DNA from: Sclerodactyla briareus
Lineage: Eukaryota > Echinodermata > Holothuroidea > Dendrochirotida > Sclerodactylidae
Length of the DNA stretch: 64,000 nucleotides
Direction of reading: 5' to 3'
Assembly (NCBI GenBank): GCA_026419785.1
Contig: JAODTK010004365.1
Location: forward strand, 163,502-227,501
Of the stretch, positions 1 to 11,700 are shown piece after piece. The notes below the pieces were generated by a model, which did not search any database, had not been told where the DNA came from, and saw only the letters and a program-made list of their open reading frames with translations. The translations under genes were made by a program, and so were the position numbers. How positions within the stretch are numbered: position 1 is the stretch's first letter; every line of letters begins with the position of its first letter.

Positions 1-540
1 TTCACAGTATATATTTTTCATTAGCTATATACATTTTTGTTAAGGCGGAGTATGTACTCTTTAATGATAGAGCGTGAGGGGCTGAGGACTCCTTGCCTCA
101 GAAAGGGACAAAAAATACATGAACACTATCTGACTATTCAATCGAATCATTTATGCAGTTACAGCAAAAAAAGTGGGTTGGTCAAAATTTGGCCCATATG
201 GCCTCTCAGCGTTCATGGCATACTGGGGCTATCCAGAAGTATACGCACGCCGTCCAGATAACATTGGCCCAAGGTCCCATGTGCGCATTCAACACCCAGA
301 TCGTATATTTTCCTTGTCGCGTGAAGCAAATAAACCATACTTGCAAAACTTGGGTACAAGTTGAACGTGACTGCTCACATACAGCGACAACGAATACTTA
401 TGCAAATATCCGCGTAACAAATCCCATAACCCAGGAAAATCCACGCTGTTTTTTTTTTTATCACAAGCGGAACCCCATGACTGAAGACCATACCTCGCCC
501 ATCGCAACTGCACCAATTGCAGCCCCTCGGAAAATCGTCT
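1..540. other. No recognisable gene
   Basis: Open frames here overlap each other on both strands and none resembles a known family. I see no splice-framed exon or named repeat. Confidence 0.4.
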
Positions 541-613
541 GGGACCGCTGGAATCGAACCCGGAATATTTTGGTTGTAACGTTTCATGATACCACTCTAC
601 CATCCTTCCGCCC
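541..613 (-). tRNA. tRNA-like sequence, probably a pseudogene or SINE head
   Basis: On the minus strand there is a perfect RNA polymerase III B box (GGTTCGATTCC). A near-consensus A box (TGGTAGAGTGG) lies about 35 bases upstream, which is the spacing seen in tRNA genes. A four-pair D stem can be drawn and the outer three G-C pairs of an acceptor stem are present. The rest of the acceptor stem, one side of the T stem and the anticodon stem do not pair, and no anticodon can be assigned. A decayed tRNA or the tRNA-derived head of a SINE fits best. I found no second copy in the window. Confidence 0.4.
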
Positions 614-1148
614 TGATTGGTTAACATGGGTCTGGTGGTATATTGAAGGGGGTTATTCTTCTTGAAGTGTGCGGCGGGAGGTAGACACGGTACTATAAGC
701 ATATAAGGGTACACGATAAATACAGTGATGCTGTCGAGAACGGCTGCGTTGATATAGGTAATTGTTACGTCATGAATCAGACCACACTATGGAAACCTGC
801 TGCTGACTGACTTGTATGCCATTGCCTGCAAGCAAAGCGTGGCCAATTATGTGACGTGTCACGTGTCGCACAGTGCTTATTTTTCTATTGCAGAGGTCAG
901 ATTCTTTTGTTTTTAAAGCAACCTTGCATTGTTGATGTTATGACCCCCAGAGCAGTCCATGGACGCTGTGTATGCGCTATCGGCCAGTGAGAAATGGATC
1001 AAAATATTGTAATATCTTTTCAATATGTAGGAGAAGTATTTTGGATTAGATTGCAAAATTATAAATTTTTACCTAACTTCCTGACACGTGCTTTGGTTAG
1101 TCAGTAATACTGTTTTATTATTATCAATAGCCTAAAGTTTATTTTTGT
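614..1148. other. No recognisable gene
   Basis: AT-rich sequence without a recognisable exon, RNA gene or repeat. Confidence 0.4.
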
Positions 1149-1830
1149 ATGAGGACACTACGGCGTTTTTCCAACGACTCCGTTTATCCCTGCATCGCTA
1201 TTCATCTATACCCTTCCCTTGTATTGTCAAGGATCGCCTACGGTGTAGAAATTCGGCACCCATGGACCGCCGCCACCTTAATGAAGCCTTCACAAGTCCT
1301 TCAAAATAGGATCTTGAAAAACTGCGACTCGCACAACACGTAGGTACTCCACGATGCTCTTCAGTCCGATCCCCCCCCCCTAACCCCCCTTTAAGGTCTA
1401 CATATCCATGTTCTAAAATTTTTTGATTTACTTACCAGTAGGTACATTTTCTGACCCTTGTATTTCTCGCGTTTTTCCTTGTGCGTCCTTCCCGAAGCTG
1501 GCGCACGCCAACAAGAACCAATGCTCTCTTCTCATACGGCACAACTCGAAACTGGCAAATTACTCTAACAACTATTGCTTTAAGATATGAATGGTTTACC
1601 AACACGTCATCAAATGTCTCACCACCTAGCCACCTTACACGTATCTCAAAGCTTAACCTTATCGCTCATATTCCTCTAATGTATTCCTTGTATCCACTTT
1701 CCTTTTCTTTCTCTTCACTGTTTTCATCCCTGTCCTAGCTCGATAAACTTGTATAACTTGTGTTTCGGTGTCCTTCTGTACCATTGTATTTTGTATGGGA
1801 AGTAAATTGAATTGATTGAATTGATTGAAC
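1149..1830 (+). mobile_element. LINE remnant: C-terminal part of a non-LTR reverse transcriptase and its 3' tail
   Basis: Translated pieces in shifting frames follow the order of the region after the catalytic core in CR1/L2/Rex-like elements. First comes a block with SLVLSRIAYGVEI and QVLQNRILK (1190-1320). Then comes a block with HIHVLKF (around 1400), and then a block near 1535-1650 that reads like an RHNS...IWNGLPTHV segment spread over two frames. At least three frame changes separate these blocks. The sequence runs into a tail with repeated TTGAATTGA units (about 1804-1830), typical of LINE 3' ends. The element is 5'-truncated and has no catalytic motifs left, so it is dead. The clade is uncertain. 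Confidence 0.65.
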
Positions 1831-1889
1831 TCGGGTTTGGACGACGCATTTTCTCTCCAGCTAGTTAAAAAACCCTTCATAATTCATCA

Positions 1890-2780
1890 TTCAGTTGTCC
1901 TCAAAAAGTGACTTATAAACACATTATGACACGTACCATTGACCAATCCCACCTCGAAATTCATTAGGACCGAACTTTGAATGTCCCAAACTGTTTTTTT
2001 ATTACTGTTGTTATGCACATGAATGTTAATAGTTGTATTATATACAAATAATTCAGAGCATGCACTATCTGGTGAAAAAACTCGTCATTAACATAGTTAA
2101 CCAGATCACACTAGAGATAAGAAGGTGTTCGGATTTCTCGCTCTTCGACGCATAGGGCGGATTCCGGAACGCTGCGATCCCATCATCTCAGATCTCCTAG
2201 CGGACTAAGCACTATTTCGCAACTCGCAACAAAACTGTATCAGAACCTATTCCATACTCACAGTATCGTATAAAACAGTTCTTAATTCTCTATGTACCTT
2301 TTCCTTTCGAAGTAAGATTATCCCTTTAGTGAAAATAAGATTTATTTGAGAAGGGTGCTTGGCTGAAAATCTGATACTGTCGGAAATCCTCCTCTGTGTA
2401 AATTGAAAAAAGAGTTGCACACCGTCCCCGTCTAGGCACACTCAGTCAATTGCTTTTTCTACATTACAACTGTCTAGACACTTTCAAAAGAAGGGATCCC
2501 ACATATGAGATGCTAAGTAATTCACAATATATTTGTTTGTTACGATGATAAGTTCCGAAAACATAACAGTGTGATTAAATGTACGTGATGCCTAAACGAT
2601 CTTTCACTTTGTTGGGCTATATACAAGCATAGTGAAACGCACCAATATAATAAGCGCCAGAGTTAAATTTAATGTTTAGTTTTCTTTAGTTTAGATAATA
2701 TACAAGCATGTTTGGCGACTAAATACATGTCGAAGTTTATACATATTTATATCTTGTTGATAGCACCTACCACTACAGAA
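1890..2780. other. No recognisable gene
   Basis: AT-rich sequence with only short open frames. Nothing recognised. Confidence 0.4.
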
Positions 2781-2784
2781 TGGC

Positions 2785-3010
2785 GGGTCCAATCGACTAG
2801 TGTCGTTACATTAACACAAACTGGTTTACACTCTGGCCTGCATGTTATCTTGGGCAGTAAGACGCCCTGACAGCATGGATGTTAGGGGACAATACAGAAC
2901 CCTGAGGGACGTCCAAATTATTGCTGAACAAGCGTGGTGCTGTCTGATAACGGACGTGCTCTGAGACCATTCGCGGTATGTCACGAACACCCGCAGTCTC
3001 CTACTCTAGC
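2785..3010 (-). mobile_element. Short LINE reverse transcriptase fragment
   Basis: The minus strand encodes VPQGSVLSP at about 2885-2915. This is the conserved reverse transcriptase motif that precedes the catalytic YxDD box in non-LTR elements. It is preceded in frame by a stretch compatible with the upstream strand (SNNLD). The YxDD box itself is not visible and the frame is lost within about 30 codons, so this is a small degraded piece. It may have belonged to the same wave of insertions as the remnant at 1.15-1.83 kb, but it lies in the opposite orientation. Confidence 0.45.
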
Positions 3011-5999
3011 AATAATCATGATAAGTAAAGTCCTGATCGTGAAGAGAGAGTCACCTTCATTTCTGACGTAATTGTGCCCCCCATTTTCTGTTTCATGACT
3101 CTGCTAATTTGTGCATGCAAATGGAAAGAACAAATGTTTGGCCTACTAAATAATTTCGTGGATTACAGCCAATGAGTCTATCATACGAATTGCAAGGTGC
3201 GGAGTAAATTTTTCCGGACTTATGGTCCATAATATTCGTTCATTACAATCCGATTCTTGATTCGTAGCATAGCTGGGAAGACAAAAAAAAACACTTCTAA
3301 GGCCTACTTGTACTATCGTTAAACTTTTAGGAAGACGTTGCGGTCTGCCTAATACGGCCATATATATATATTTTTTGTAGTATTTTGCTGGCTGTGATAA
3401 GTTTTTTGACAGGACCCAAAACGTCTTCTCACGATTAAAAAGTTGGTATCAGCCACACTGTCCTCCAATAGTTAGAGTTTAGTGATGAAAAACGAGTTTT
3501 TCCCGATTCATGTGGATGGGCCTTTCCATTGTTTGGCGCGAAAATGTAGGTTGGTGTCTCACATGGATCTGTCTTAGCCTGTGCTGTTTCCTCCCTAATG
3601 TGGATGACATTCTGAAATGAGATCTGTAGAATTGGTTGACGGTGCTAGCTCTGTCCAAAGTGAGTTACAACATTACACAAATATACAAAGGTCCCCAGAG
3701 CCGCAGCCTCCCCTCTCTCACGAGTGTTGTGTCAAGCTCAAACTCTATCACAAAGCAATGAAAAACAGCAACCTTAGATGTCATTGCAATGATTGCTTGC
3801 ATATTTGTCAGTAAGAAACGTCGAAGGATTTGTGACACCATTTCTATATATATAGCAGCCAGTATAAACAGTAAAACAGTTAAAAACAACATATCTAAGA
3901 GCACTGTTATATACTGATTTAAACGAACACTCTCCGTAAAAAGCCATAAATGTTTACTGTGATTCGGTTCACTATCCTAATTGTTTTTAGGATACACTCT
4001 GTTGTTTATTTTTCTCGTATATAAACATTACTCGATTTCATCGAGGGTATAGTGGGTTTAAAAACACTATATGTAAATTGAATTATATTAGAGCAAAGCC
4101 TCGAATCAGAACAAGAGGCTGATACTTACCATCCACAGAACACGAGTCTCTTAAGTGATCGGCCGACAGTAATACAATTATAGCCGACGATGGATTGAGG
4201 TCCAAACCAAGTGATTTTTGTCAGCGAATTAAATTCCAAGATACAGAAACAACAATATCTTCGGGAAAGAACAAAAAAGTTGAAATAATCTATGTCCCAA
4301 CTGACTAGTATTTGGGGTTTGAAAAAACGAATTGAGTGTGTTGTTGTGCATGTGTACAATTAGCGCCCTTAGTATTCCTGCTTTTTCACTGCTGTCGTCA
4401 CACCCAACGTTCATTGTTTCCTATTGATTGCTGTATTTCAGGCCACTACCTACACCTAATGCATTGCTTACTGACATGTCTGTCTCGATTGAGAACACAC
4501 CTCAGAGGGCCCAATAACGCCCTGCTATCATCGAGGCGGAGCATAGTAGAGCAGGTATCATGTCGCTTTGCATGCACAGTCCCGGGTGGTCGTCATTCCA
4601 CCCGATCAGCACGTGCGTTTTCCAGAAGTGGGCTAGTACTGCAGTTCAGACTGGCGTGTTTCCCTGGTCCTGGCTGTTGAGCAGTGGGGCTGGTAATTCT
4701 GGGGGGTTGTTTTCCTGGGGCACTTGCAATAGGTCCTCTGCGGTCGTCCTGTGAGCAATCGCGTCGAACATCTCCCGCTCCTTCCAGTGCTGATAATTGG
4801 TCAGGTCCTGAGTTCCCTGAGCGTCGTCCGTCGATGGGGACGTAAAATTTGCGGTCCCGGAGCAGGGATTTGGTGGTCACCCTGCCTCGGTATCATCTGA
4901 GCACTAGTCGAGAAGAGAAAGGCGAGTTGTCCGCCGTGCTCATCCACGTCAAAAATTCGGTTAGGGTTCCATGCTTAGTCAAATTGTATGCTCCTGACCC
5001 TTAGCAATCAAATCAAGCCAGATAGTTATTGTTGATCAAAAATCTATTACGAATGCGACCGGCGTTGATTTTCAAATCTATCTATTGGGGGCTCTATCCT
5101 GATGTTAGAGAAAGCTTTTGTACCCCTAGACACTGAATGTGAGATCCGAAAAGCCAGAAAACAGCCAACTGAATAGATACTGGGAATCTTATGAATTCCA
5201 TGTCTTTCAAGTGTTCAGACTTGGTAATGCAGACCCAATGAAAAGGTAAACTATAGTAAACCGATATGGCCGCACCACTCCCATGCTATACATAGAAAGA
5301 GAGAGGTGAGAGAGAGAGAAGAAAAAGCTAATCCCTTCCCCGCTTCAAAAAAATGCGCGTAGAGAGGTAATTGTCGGTTAATTCGGGTAGAATAGGGTTT
5401 TTTCATATCCTCTTGGGAATCTCTTCAGCGGCGGAGACATTATTGAATTACCCTACCACCGTACTTCTGTCAATGAGGTAAAACATTATACCAAGAAATT
5501 TGAGTTGTGTTGTTTTTTTTTTTGTAAACCAAGAAGTGGGGGCTTCTATGCACATATACGGTTTCAACTCTGTAGAATGATAGCATTTAGGCTCTACATG
5601 ATTCGAAACGTTTCAATGTTACATCGTGGTACGGTTATCGCGCCCACCATGGATCTACTAATATCACTCCTCCACCATCTCCCCCTCCCACCTCCCAGGA
5701 TCGCCGCCCCTGCTGAGACAGACCTGCAGCGGATGTAGGAAACAAACCCGTTGCCCCATTACTGAAGAGAAGTTACACATACAAGAGGTAATAGGCTTTC
5801 AATGGCTATACCGTGAGGAATGAATGATGGATATAAAATCAATTTTTACTACCCTCAAAATCCCTTAACCACGGACGGCTTCTCATTGACCAGCGGCATT
5901 TTCAGTGTATTTGAATGTGTAAGATCATATCAAATGGAAACGACTTATGAACAAGTAAATATTCGCGCGATTGGCCGGGCTGCTGGGGCCACATTCTGG
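3011..5999. other. No recognisable gene; one GC-rich patch
   Basis: Most of this is AT-rich noncoding-looking sequence, with a short TA run at 3360-3370 and a GA-rich run at 5285-5325. Around 4500-4890 the composition becomes GC-rich and an open minus-strand frame of 95 codons (4593-4880) has a charged, protein-like composition. I could not match it to any family. A transposon-derived protein fragment is possible. Confidence 0.35.
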
Positions 6000-6341
6000 C
6001 AGGGGTAACTGGTGCAAAAGGTGCCAGTGTGTGTATGAACGCAAGAAGTACAACCGCCCCCGCGCCTCCCAGTGGGGGACATTAGGCTCGTCAGGTAGGG
6101 CAAATGCCGTTCTAACCCTAACCGTATTTTTTTACATGCTGCGGTCAATCCAGTATAGGCGCTTATCCCTGGATTTGCCGGGCCTAGCGCCCAACTCGTG
6201 ACATTAATCACTAATGGATCCCCAACCAGCATAGCCAATACGAACTTAGCGGTCGTTCATTTGAACGCTGTAAGATATGCGCGTGACCTTCAGCGGCGTA
6301 AAATATGGGGGGTTAGGGGTGAGGAGGGTGTGACACCCCTG
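6000..6341. mobile_element. Possible small MITE (hAT-like)
   Basis: The left end starts CAGGGGTAACTGG and the right end, read on the other strand, starts CAGGGGTGTCACA. They share the first seven bases and the CAGGGGT form common at hAT termini. The flanks are ACATTCTG (5991-5998) and ACATATTG (6342-6349), six of eight identical, which would be a decayed 8-bp target duplication. One extra G lies between the left flank and the terminus. The interior has no coding potential. The short termini make coincidence possible. Confidence 0.3.
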
Positions 6342-6355
6342 ACATATTGAAAGTC

Positions 6356-6418
6356 GGTTCCCTTAGCGTAGCGGCAAAAATCGTCTCTGAGCGGCCAAGC
6401 CGATTCTTAAGGAACCTA
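6356..6418. repeat. Short inverted repeat
   Basis: GGTTCCCTTAG near 6358 is mirrored by CTTAAGGAACC ending near 6417, giving a stem of about 10 pairs with one bulge around a loop of roughly 40 bases. Function unknown. Confidence 0.35.
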
Positions 6419-6464
6419 AAAATGTACCGTTGTACGTAGCAACCTACGGAAAGAATTGCCACTA

Positions 6465-6503
6465 CCCCCCCCCGCCCCTAACTTCCCCCCCCCCCCCCCC
6501 CCT
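6465..6503. repeat. C-rich homopolymer tract
   Basis: Two C runs, the second about 18 bases long, separated by a few other bases. Similar G or C runs recur at 18.4, 28.1 and 35.3 kb. Lengths are unreliable in long-read assemblies. Confidence 0.8.
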
Positions 6504-8019
6504 CCTCGTCGTGAACGTCTACCACGGTCAGGCTGATGAAAAACTGGGAATTACAAAATAGTCAACAAAAAAGTCGTCTCAACAGAACATCTTGTCGTCC
6601 GAAGTTCACACCCCCCTTGTGAAAATTGTGTATTTTGGGCATTCCACCGCACTCGCATTACACATTTTTGTACATTTTTGTAATCTTATAGCTGTGTATT
6701 TGTATTCCTTGATAATGTTCTGCTTTTTCTATTTCATACCACCAGAGTACTTGATGCTTTACATCATGTCGTTGACAAAATTTGGTAGTACGTCTTATTT
6801 GGTACTGGCATTATCGCGAAAATGCGTCACTCACATTACGCAAAAAGGACATGGTAAAATCCACCTTTTTAAATCATAGTGTCCTCAACCAGAACGGCAT
6901 TAACTGTGTCATCATATTCTTAATAACTCCAACTCCTGCATTAAGGCATTAACTATGGCATTAGAAAGTAGAGTATTCGAACTAGAAAACTGCATCATGG
7001 TATAAATCTGGAAAATCCTCTTCACTTCGCATTACGCCACTCGTAATACACATCTTTTACAGTACCCGCAACATGAATAATTTTTACTTTAATCATAAAA
7101 TTGGTATGGAAAATGATCACTGGGGTAACTTTACAATGACTGAGATTACAACACAATATTAAAAGTTTACGTGGTACTTTGACTACTGGCCATTGATCAA
7201 ATGTGAGTTTGGGGGGGATTTTCACCACTGGGCTATTTTACAAATATATTTTACATTACCTTAACCTACTAATTGACACTTTTATATTGTAATAACCTCC
7301 GTTTTCTTGGGTAAAGATATTGTCAATGTTCAAAATCAAAATCAATTTTCTAGAACCTGCTGCTTATATCAGATACTGGCTGAATGAATAATAAGGCCAG
7401 ACATATGTGTTTAACAATAGCCTATTTAACCCATATACAAACTGTATTTGCTAAACAGTGATGTGTAAAGTCCTACATTCATGGATAATAATACCCTCTA
7501 GGTATTAAAAAAAAAAGGGCCACCCTCAGCCCTGTAACAAAACACTTGTTGTCAGTAACTTTGAAAAATACATTCTCTCATTTCTTTAGACCTGAGTATA
7601 AATTTTTACATTTGAACATCACAACCCGGCCATTTTTTTCTTCAAATAAACAGAGAACATTTCAAAGTAACTAAAAAGGTTAGAGTGTATGGTGTTATGA
7701 TGTAATGGTTAGAATTGTCATTGTCCGCTGTATCATGCACTAAACACGACCATCAACATTAACCATATTCTAAAATAACTAAAAAAAACTACACGACATA
7801 CAAATTAATGAGGAATAAAGTGATATGTCACTAGCATTACATCTGTCACTCTCTCTCGCATTACATGTCACTCTCATTAATACTCACTCTGATAATGTTT
7901 TAGGATGGTTATATTCAACTGCTCTTCACTATATCTAGAATTTAATATGGTGGCTAAACCGTATTGAGAATAACATCCAAAAATTTGTAGCATTTTTAGT
8001 ATATAAGTTAGTTTTAGTT
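6504..8019. other. No recognisable gene
   Basis: AT-rich sequence. The words GCATTAC and CATTACA recur loosely between 6650 and 7880, but I could not define a repeat unit. Confidence 0.35.
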
Positions 8020-8149
8020 TGTTTTGTTAATAAGGGTCAGGAAGGACAAAAGCCTCATAAACGACCCCCGGATCCACAACACCCCAGGAAAGAAAAATGA
8101 ACCAACCACTAACCTAATCGCCCGTGATTCCTGCAAAATATCAAGACTG

Positions 8150-10880
8150 TCTTGAACGCATTAACACTCCTTAGATGAGAACCACATTTTCCGGAAGACA
8201 CTTCCACTCATGATCAATCTCCTGCGAGAAGAAATATTTCCGACTGTTGCCAATTCTGCAAGCGCTTGCCACGAAGCTTGAGACAGTGGCCTTTTTGCAG
8301 TAACATTGGAAATCAAAGAAGTAGTGGGAAGGACAGGCATCGAGTCCATGGAACAATTTTGAAAACCTGATTCAATTCACCCCGAAGTCGCCTCACTCCA
8401 TGGTAGTTAGACCGAGACGCCTTAATCTTCCACGGTACGATAAATTTTTTCAGACAGTCATCATTCTAGTTGCCCCCTCCCCTGAACTTTTTCAATGACC
8501 CTGCTGTCTTTTTTAAGTGGATTCCACACTTGTACAGAATATTCCAGGTGCGGCATCTCACCAGTTGCTTAAACAGCCTGACATAACAATATCATTATCA
8601 GGAACCTGAATTGACGTCTAATCAAGACAGAATCCAATTTACCTCTTCTAGCAGCCTTCAGCACACTGCCTTGGAAGTTCAAGAAGAATCACACAAACCC
8701 TGAGATCTTTTTCTGAATCACCTCCTGAATATTTTGGCCATTTAACTTGAAGGAAGCCGTTGGTTGTGAAAACCAACATGCATAACTTTGCACTTGTCGA
8801 GACATTGTAACACATTTGCCAGTCGGAAGAACCATTTGGGAAATTATACCAATCCTTGAACAATTTCATCATGCATCATTCGAACCGAACTCCCAATACA
8901 ACTTGGTATCGGCTCGCACTTCTTAACCCTGGAATGCACAGAACCTTCAAGATCGACAATATACGTCAGAACGATAACGGCCCGAAACCATCCCTGGGGA
9001 ACACCACTGGTGCCTTTTGCCAGAAGACGACCGCCCATTTGACAACCGTTGTTTTCCCTATTATGAAGCCACTCACGATCCACTTAATAGGACATCCCCT
9101 CAATGCCAACGCTCTCCAACTTGACAGAAGACGCTCATGAGGCACCTGTCAAAAGTTTTCTGAAGTCCGGAAAAGTATATCAACAAGCAATTGGCCGTTT
9201 GTCAACAGAACATGTAAAATCTTCCATAAATACCAAGAGATTTCAAACACTAACGTTTTTCCTAACCCCATGCTGAGAATCCCTACAGTAATCAGACTAT
9301 GCTCATTAAATGATCCCGAATGATTGATCCCATTATCTTGCAGACAACACGATTAACTCACTGCCTGTAATTACAAGGACAACCGTTTACCTTTCGTGAA
9401 TAGAGACCCTTTGCTTCCTCCATCATCCGCCCAATACCTTCTTGCAGAGTCTATTGAAAATAATAGCTTAATGAACAGACAACTCGTCGGTCAAGGATGT
9501 TTATAAGAAATGGATACCAGCCATCCGTCATGACCAGGAGCTTTATCACTTTGAGCCTCTTGCAGTTGTTCTCCTTTACTAAACCAGGCGAGCACACCAT
9601 ATTACCATTACAGCGGAGAAACCCCGACCAACTAGGTCACCAAGATTATCCAAGTTCTCATGAGTAACAACAGACGAGAAATTAGTGAGACTCTTAGCTC
9701 TCTCCTGGCTATCGCTGAATGTATAACCCAAGTCGGAATCTATCAAAGGAGCCATTGCTGTCCTTGAACTTTCTCTTCCCTCTCACATAAGAGAAATGCA
9801 CGAGGATTCTCCTTGATATTAGAGCAATCTGCCTCTCAACATCAGTTTTAGCACCGAAACTAAATCGCTGGACAAGCTTTTGCTGAACGTTGAATTGCTC
9901 TAGAAGCAAACACTGACCCAGAAGAGCGGTAACGTCGCCATAAATGTCGCTTACGTTTGATGGCCAGGAAAACTTCCCTATTCACCCAAGAAGGCCTGTT
10001 CTTACTCTTTTTTTTTACTGGCGACGTTTCCTCAAGATACGTAACTCTACCTAACCTCGTTACCTTTTCCCTGAAACCATTCAAAGTCAACAGCATCGTA
10101 CTTTCTAAACAATTTACGCCAATCTAGTCGCTAAAAAACCTGAAGGCCTCGACATTGGCCTTCGCGAACAGGAACAAGCTCTACACCTCTGTGGGCTTGG
10201 ACGGATAACACGACACATTGAAAGTCTAAAAATCGGTGATCACTCAACCGAGCTACCCAGCTCTCTACATTATCTACAGAATCTGGGTCACTGTCAAACG
10301 AACTTCCAAAATATTATGCTTTCTGTTAGGAAAATGTACATGCTGAGAAAGGAAACAATCCTGCTGACATTGAAAACGCCAGATCCATGACTGCCACTAG
10401 TCCATCAACCAAGAAGTATCTGGATAATTGAAAATCACCCATAATGATGGTACTCTTCCCAGAAACTTCAAAAAGTATGTCGGAAAGAATGTTTGTCTTT
10501 CAGAGCTATTTGAGAACGGTACAAACAACGCCAACTAATACCGAATCTGGAATCCCCGATTGAGTTAGACGAATTTACACCAAACGATTTGACAAAACTC
10601 CACCATAGCGCCTTCTCAAAACTATCAAGTCAGACCTCCATACAACAAAAACTCCACCACCAATGCCACGAGAGTATCGGTCCTATCTTCCCTATAAACA
10701 ACAACCATGAAGGTGCATTCGCTGTTGGGAAATATCACTGTTCACCCACGACTCTGTAATACCAATGACGTTAGGCTTGCGTTCCTGGACAAAATCTGCA
10801 ACTCATCAAACTTGTTTCTGATACTTTGAACTTAGCACAGAAAAAAGCCAGCTGGCTAACATATCTATCGCTACGTTGAC
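8150..10880 (-). pseudogene. LINE ORF2: endonuclease plus reverse transcriptase, frameshifted
   Basis: The endonuclease shows ITESWVN (about 10770) and, further on, IIMGDF (about 10440), the catalytic GDFN box being split by a frameshift. The linker contains RPSWVNREV and an RRY motif (around 9970). The reverse transcriptase core shows a VVCKIM block (about 9360), YFSGLQKTFDR in place of the usual YLDFxKAFD (9150-9190), TSGVPQG (about 9010) and a ruined second catalytic box near 8900 where a YxDD motif should stand. The thumb-side region keeps SSDWQMC (about 8820) and KYSGGDSEKDL (about 8720), and the C-terminus keeps RKYFFSQ (about 8230). All these motifs occur in the right order. The changed catalytic positions and numerous stops show it cannot make an active protein as written. 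Confidence 0.85.
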
Positions 10881-10989
10881 CTCGCAGACCTCCCACTGCG
10901 ATGCTTCCTATTAACAACCCTGCCAGTAACCTACGGACACCAGAAACCCCGCCCCAATTTATTTAACAACCCTCACGCAGACATTTTTG

Positions 10990-11690
10990 ACCAACTTGCC
11001 CTACACTGAAGCCCCCGCACCATTAAGGTTAAGACCATCCTTAGCGAAAAGACACCTCCTTCCCCATAAACCAAACTCCACAAACTGAACTGCCCCTCTC
11101 TCAGCGCTTCTAATTCTAACCACCTGTTGGACCCGCTATCGTCCTACCTGCAACACGACCGTCAACCTAGGAGAATGCAGCAAATCGCGACTTTCGATCT
11201 AGTGGACTTCAGCCCGCACAACAGTTCACGGAATCGTGATCTTTAGGACGGTCCTGCTGTCACCCCGGAGATTATTAGGCCTATCTCCGACAACCACCAC
11301 CTCCTCATGTCCCACGATCCTATAACACTCGCACTAATATCCTCCACCCGTGCTCCCGGAAGACAAACACGCGTTAGCTACAGCTTATCCTAATGCGACG
11401 AATTCCCTGTCACATACCGGACAAGCGAAGTCCCCCACCAGCAACACTTCCCTTTTCACCTTATCCCTCCCCACAGTCCACACCCTTCACGTTTCCATCC
11501 CCCTCGACTGAACACCGGCTTCTGACTGTCGTCCGCCCCTCCTCTTCCCACCCCCGACAACCCGCCCCCACTCATCCAACTGACCCCCCTGCACTGCCTC
11601 CTCAACGCCACACACTAAAACATTCCTATTCACAGGACCAACCATACTTCCGTTTGACCTATATTTGAATTTTATGTCACCTGCTCGCAT
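10990..11690 (-). pseudogene. LINE ORF1 with SGNH-hydrolase/esterase-like domain, frameshifted
   Basis: On the minus strand an open piece (11696-11487) leads into LLVGDF (about 11430), in the place of the GDS block of SGNH hydrolases. CLPGARVEDI (about 11350) follows, then a GTNN-like block in a shifted frame (about 11290-11260), and finally LFAKDGLNLNGAG (about 11040-11000), matching the C-terminal DGLHL block that carries the catalytic Asp and His in this fold. In this copy the His position reads Asn. Esterase-type ORF1 proteins are known from some CR1/L2 LINEs, where they bind nucleic acid and lipid. The first Ser block is also altered, so activity is unlikely here. Confidence 0.7.
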
Positions 11691-11700
11691 TAACACTACC

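Larger units (their letters stand above)
8020..11700 (-). mobile_element. Near-complete CR1-like LINE (non-LTR retrotransposon), inactive
   Basis: Read from high to low coordinates, the segment shows the whole plan of a CR1/L2-clade LINE: an ORF1 with an SGNH-hydrolase-like (esterase) domain (about 11690-10990), then ORF2 with an apurinic-type endonuclease (10880-10360), a linker (10100-9700) and a reverse transcriptase with its C-terminal region (9470-8150). A short 3' segment runs to about 8020. Every domain is recognisable but broken by several frameshifts and stops, through mutation, sequencing error or both. Such elements move by target-primed reverse transcription in the nucleus. No clear target-site duplication was found, and the exact ends are uncertain by roughly 100 bases. 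Confidence 0.85.

Noticed and set aside
153-665. 170-codon open frame
   Set aside because: It overlaps a long minus-strand frame and the tRNA-like unit, has low-complexity parts and no family resemblance.
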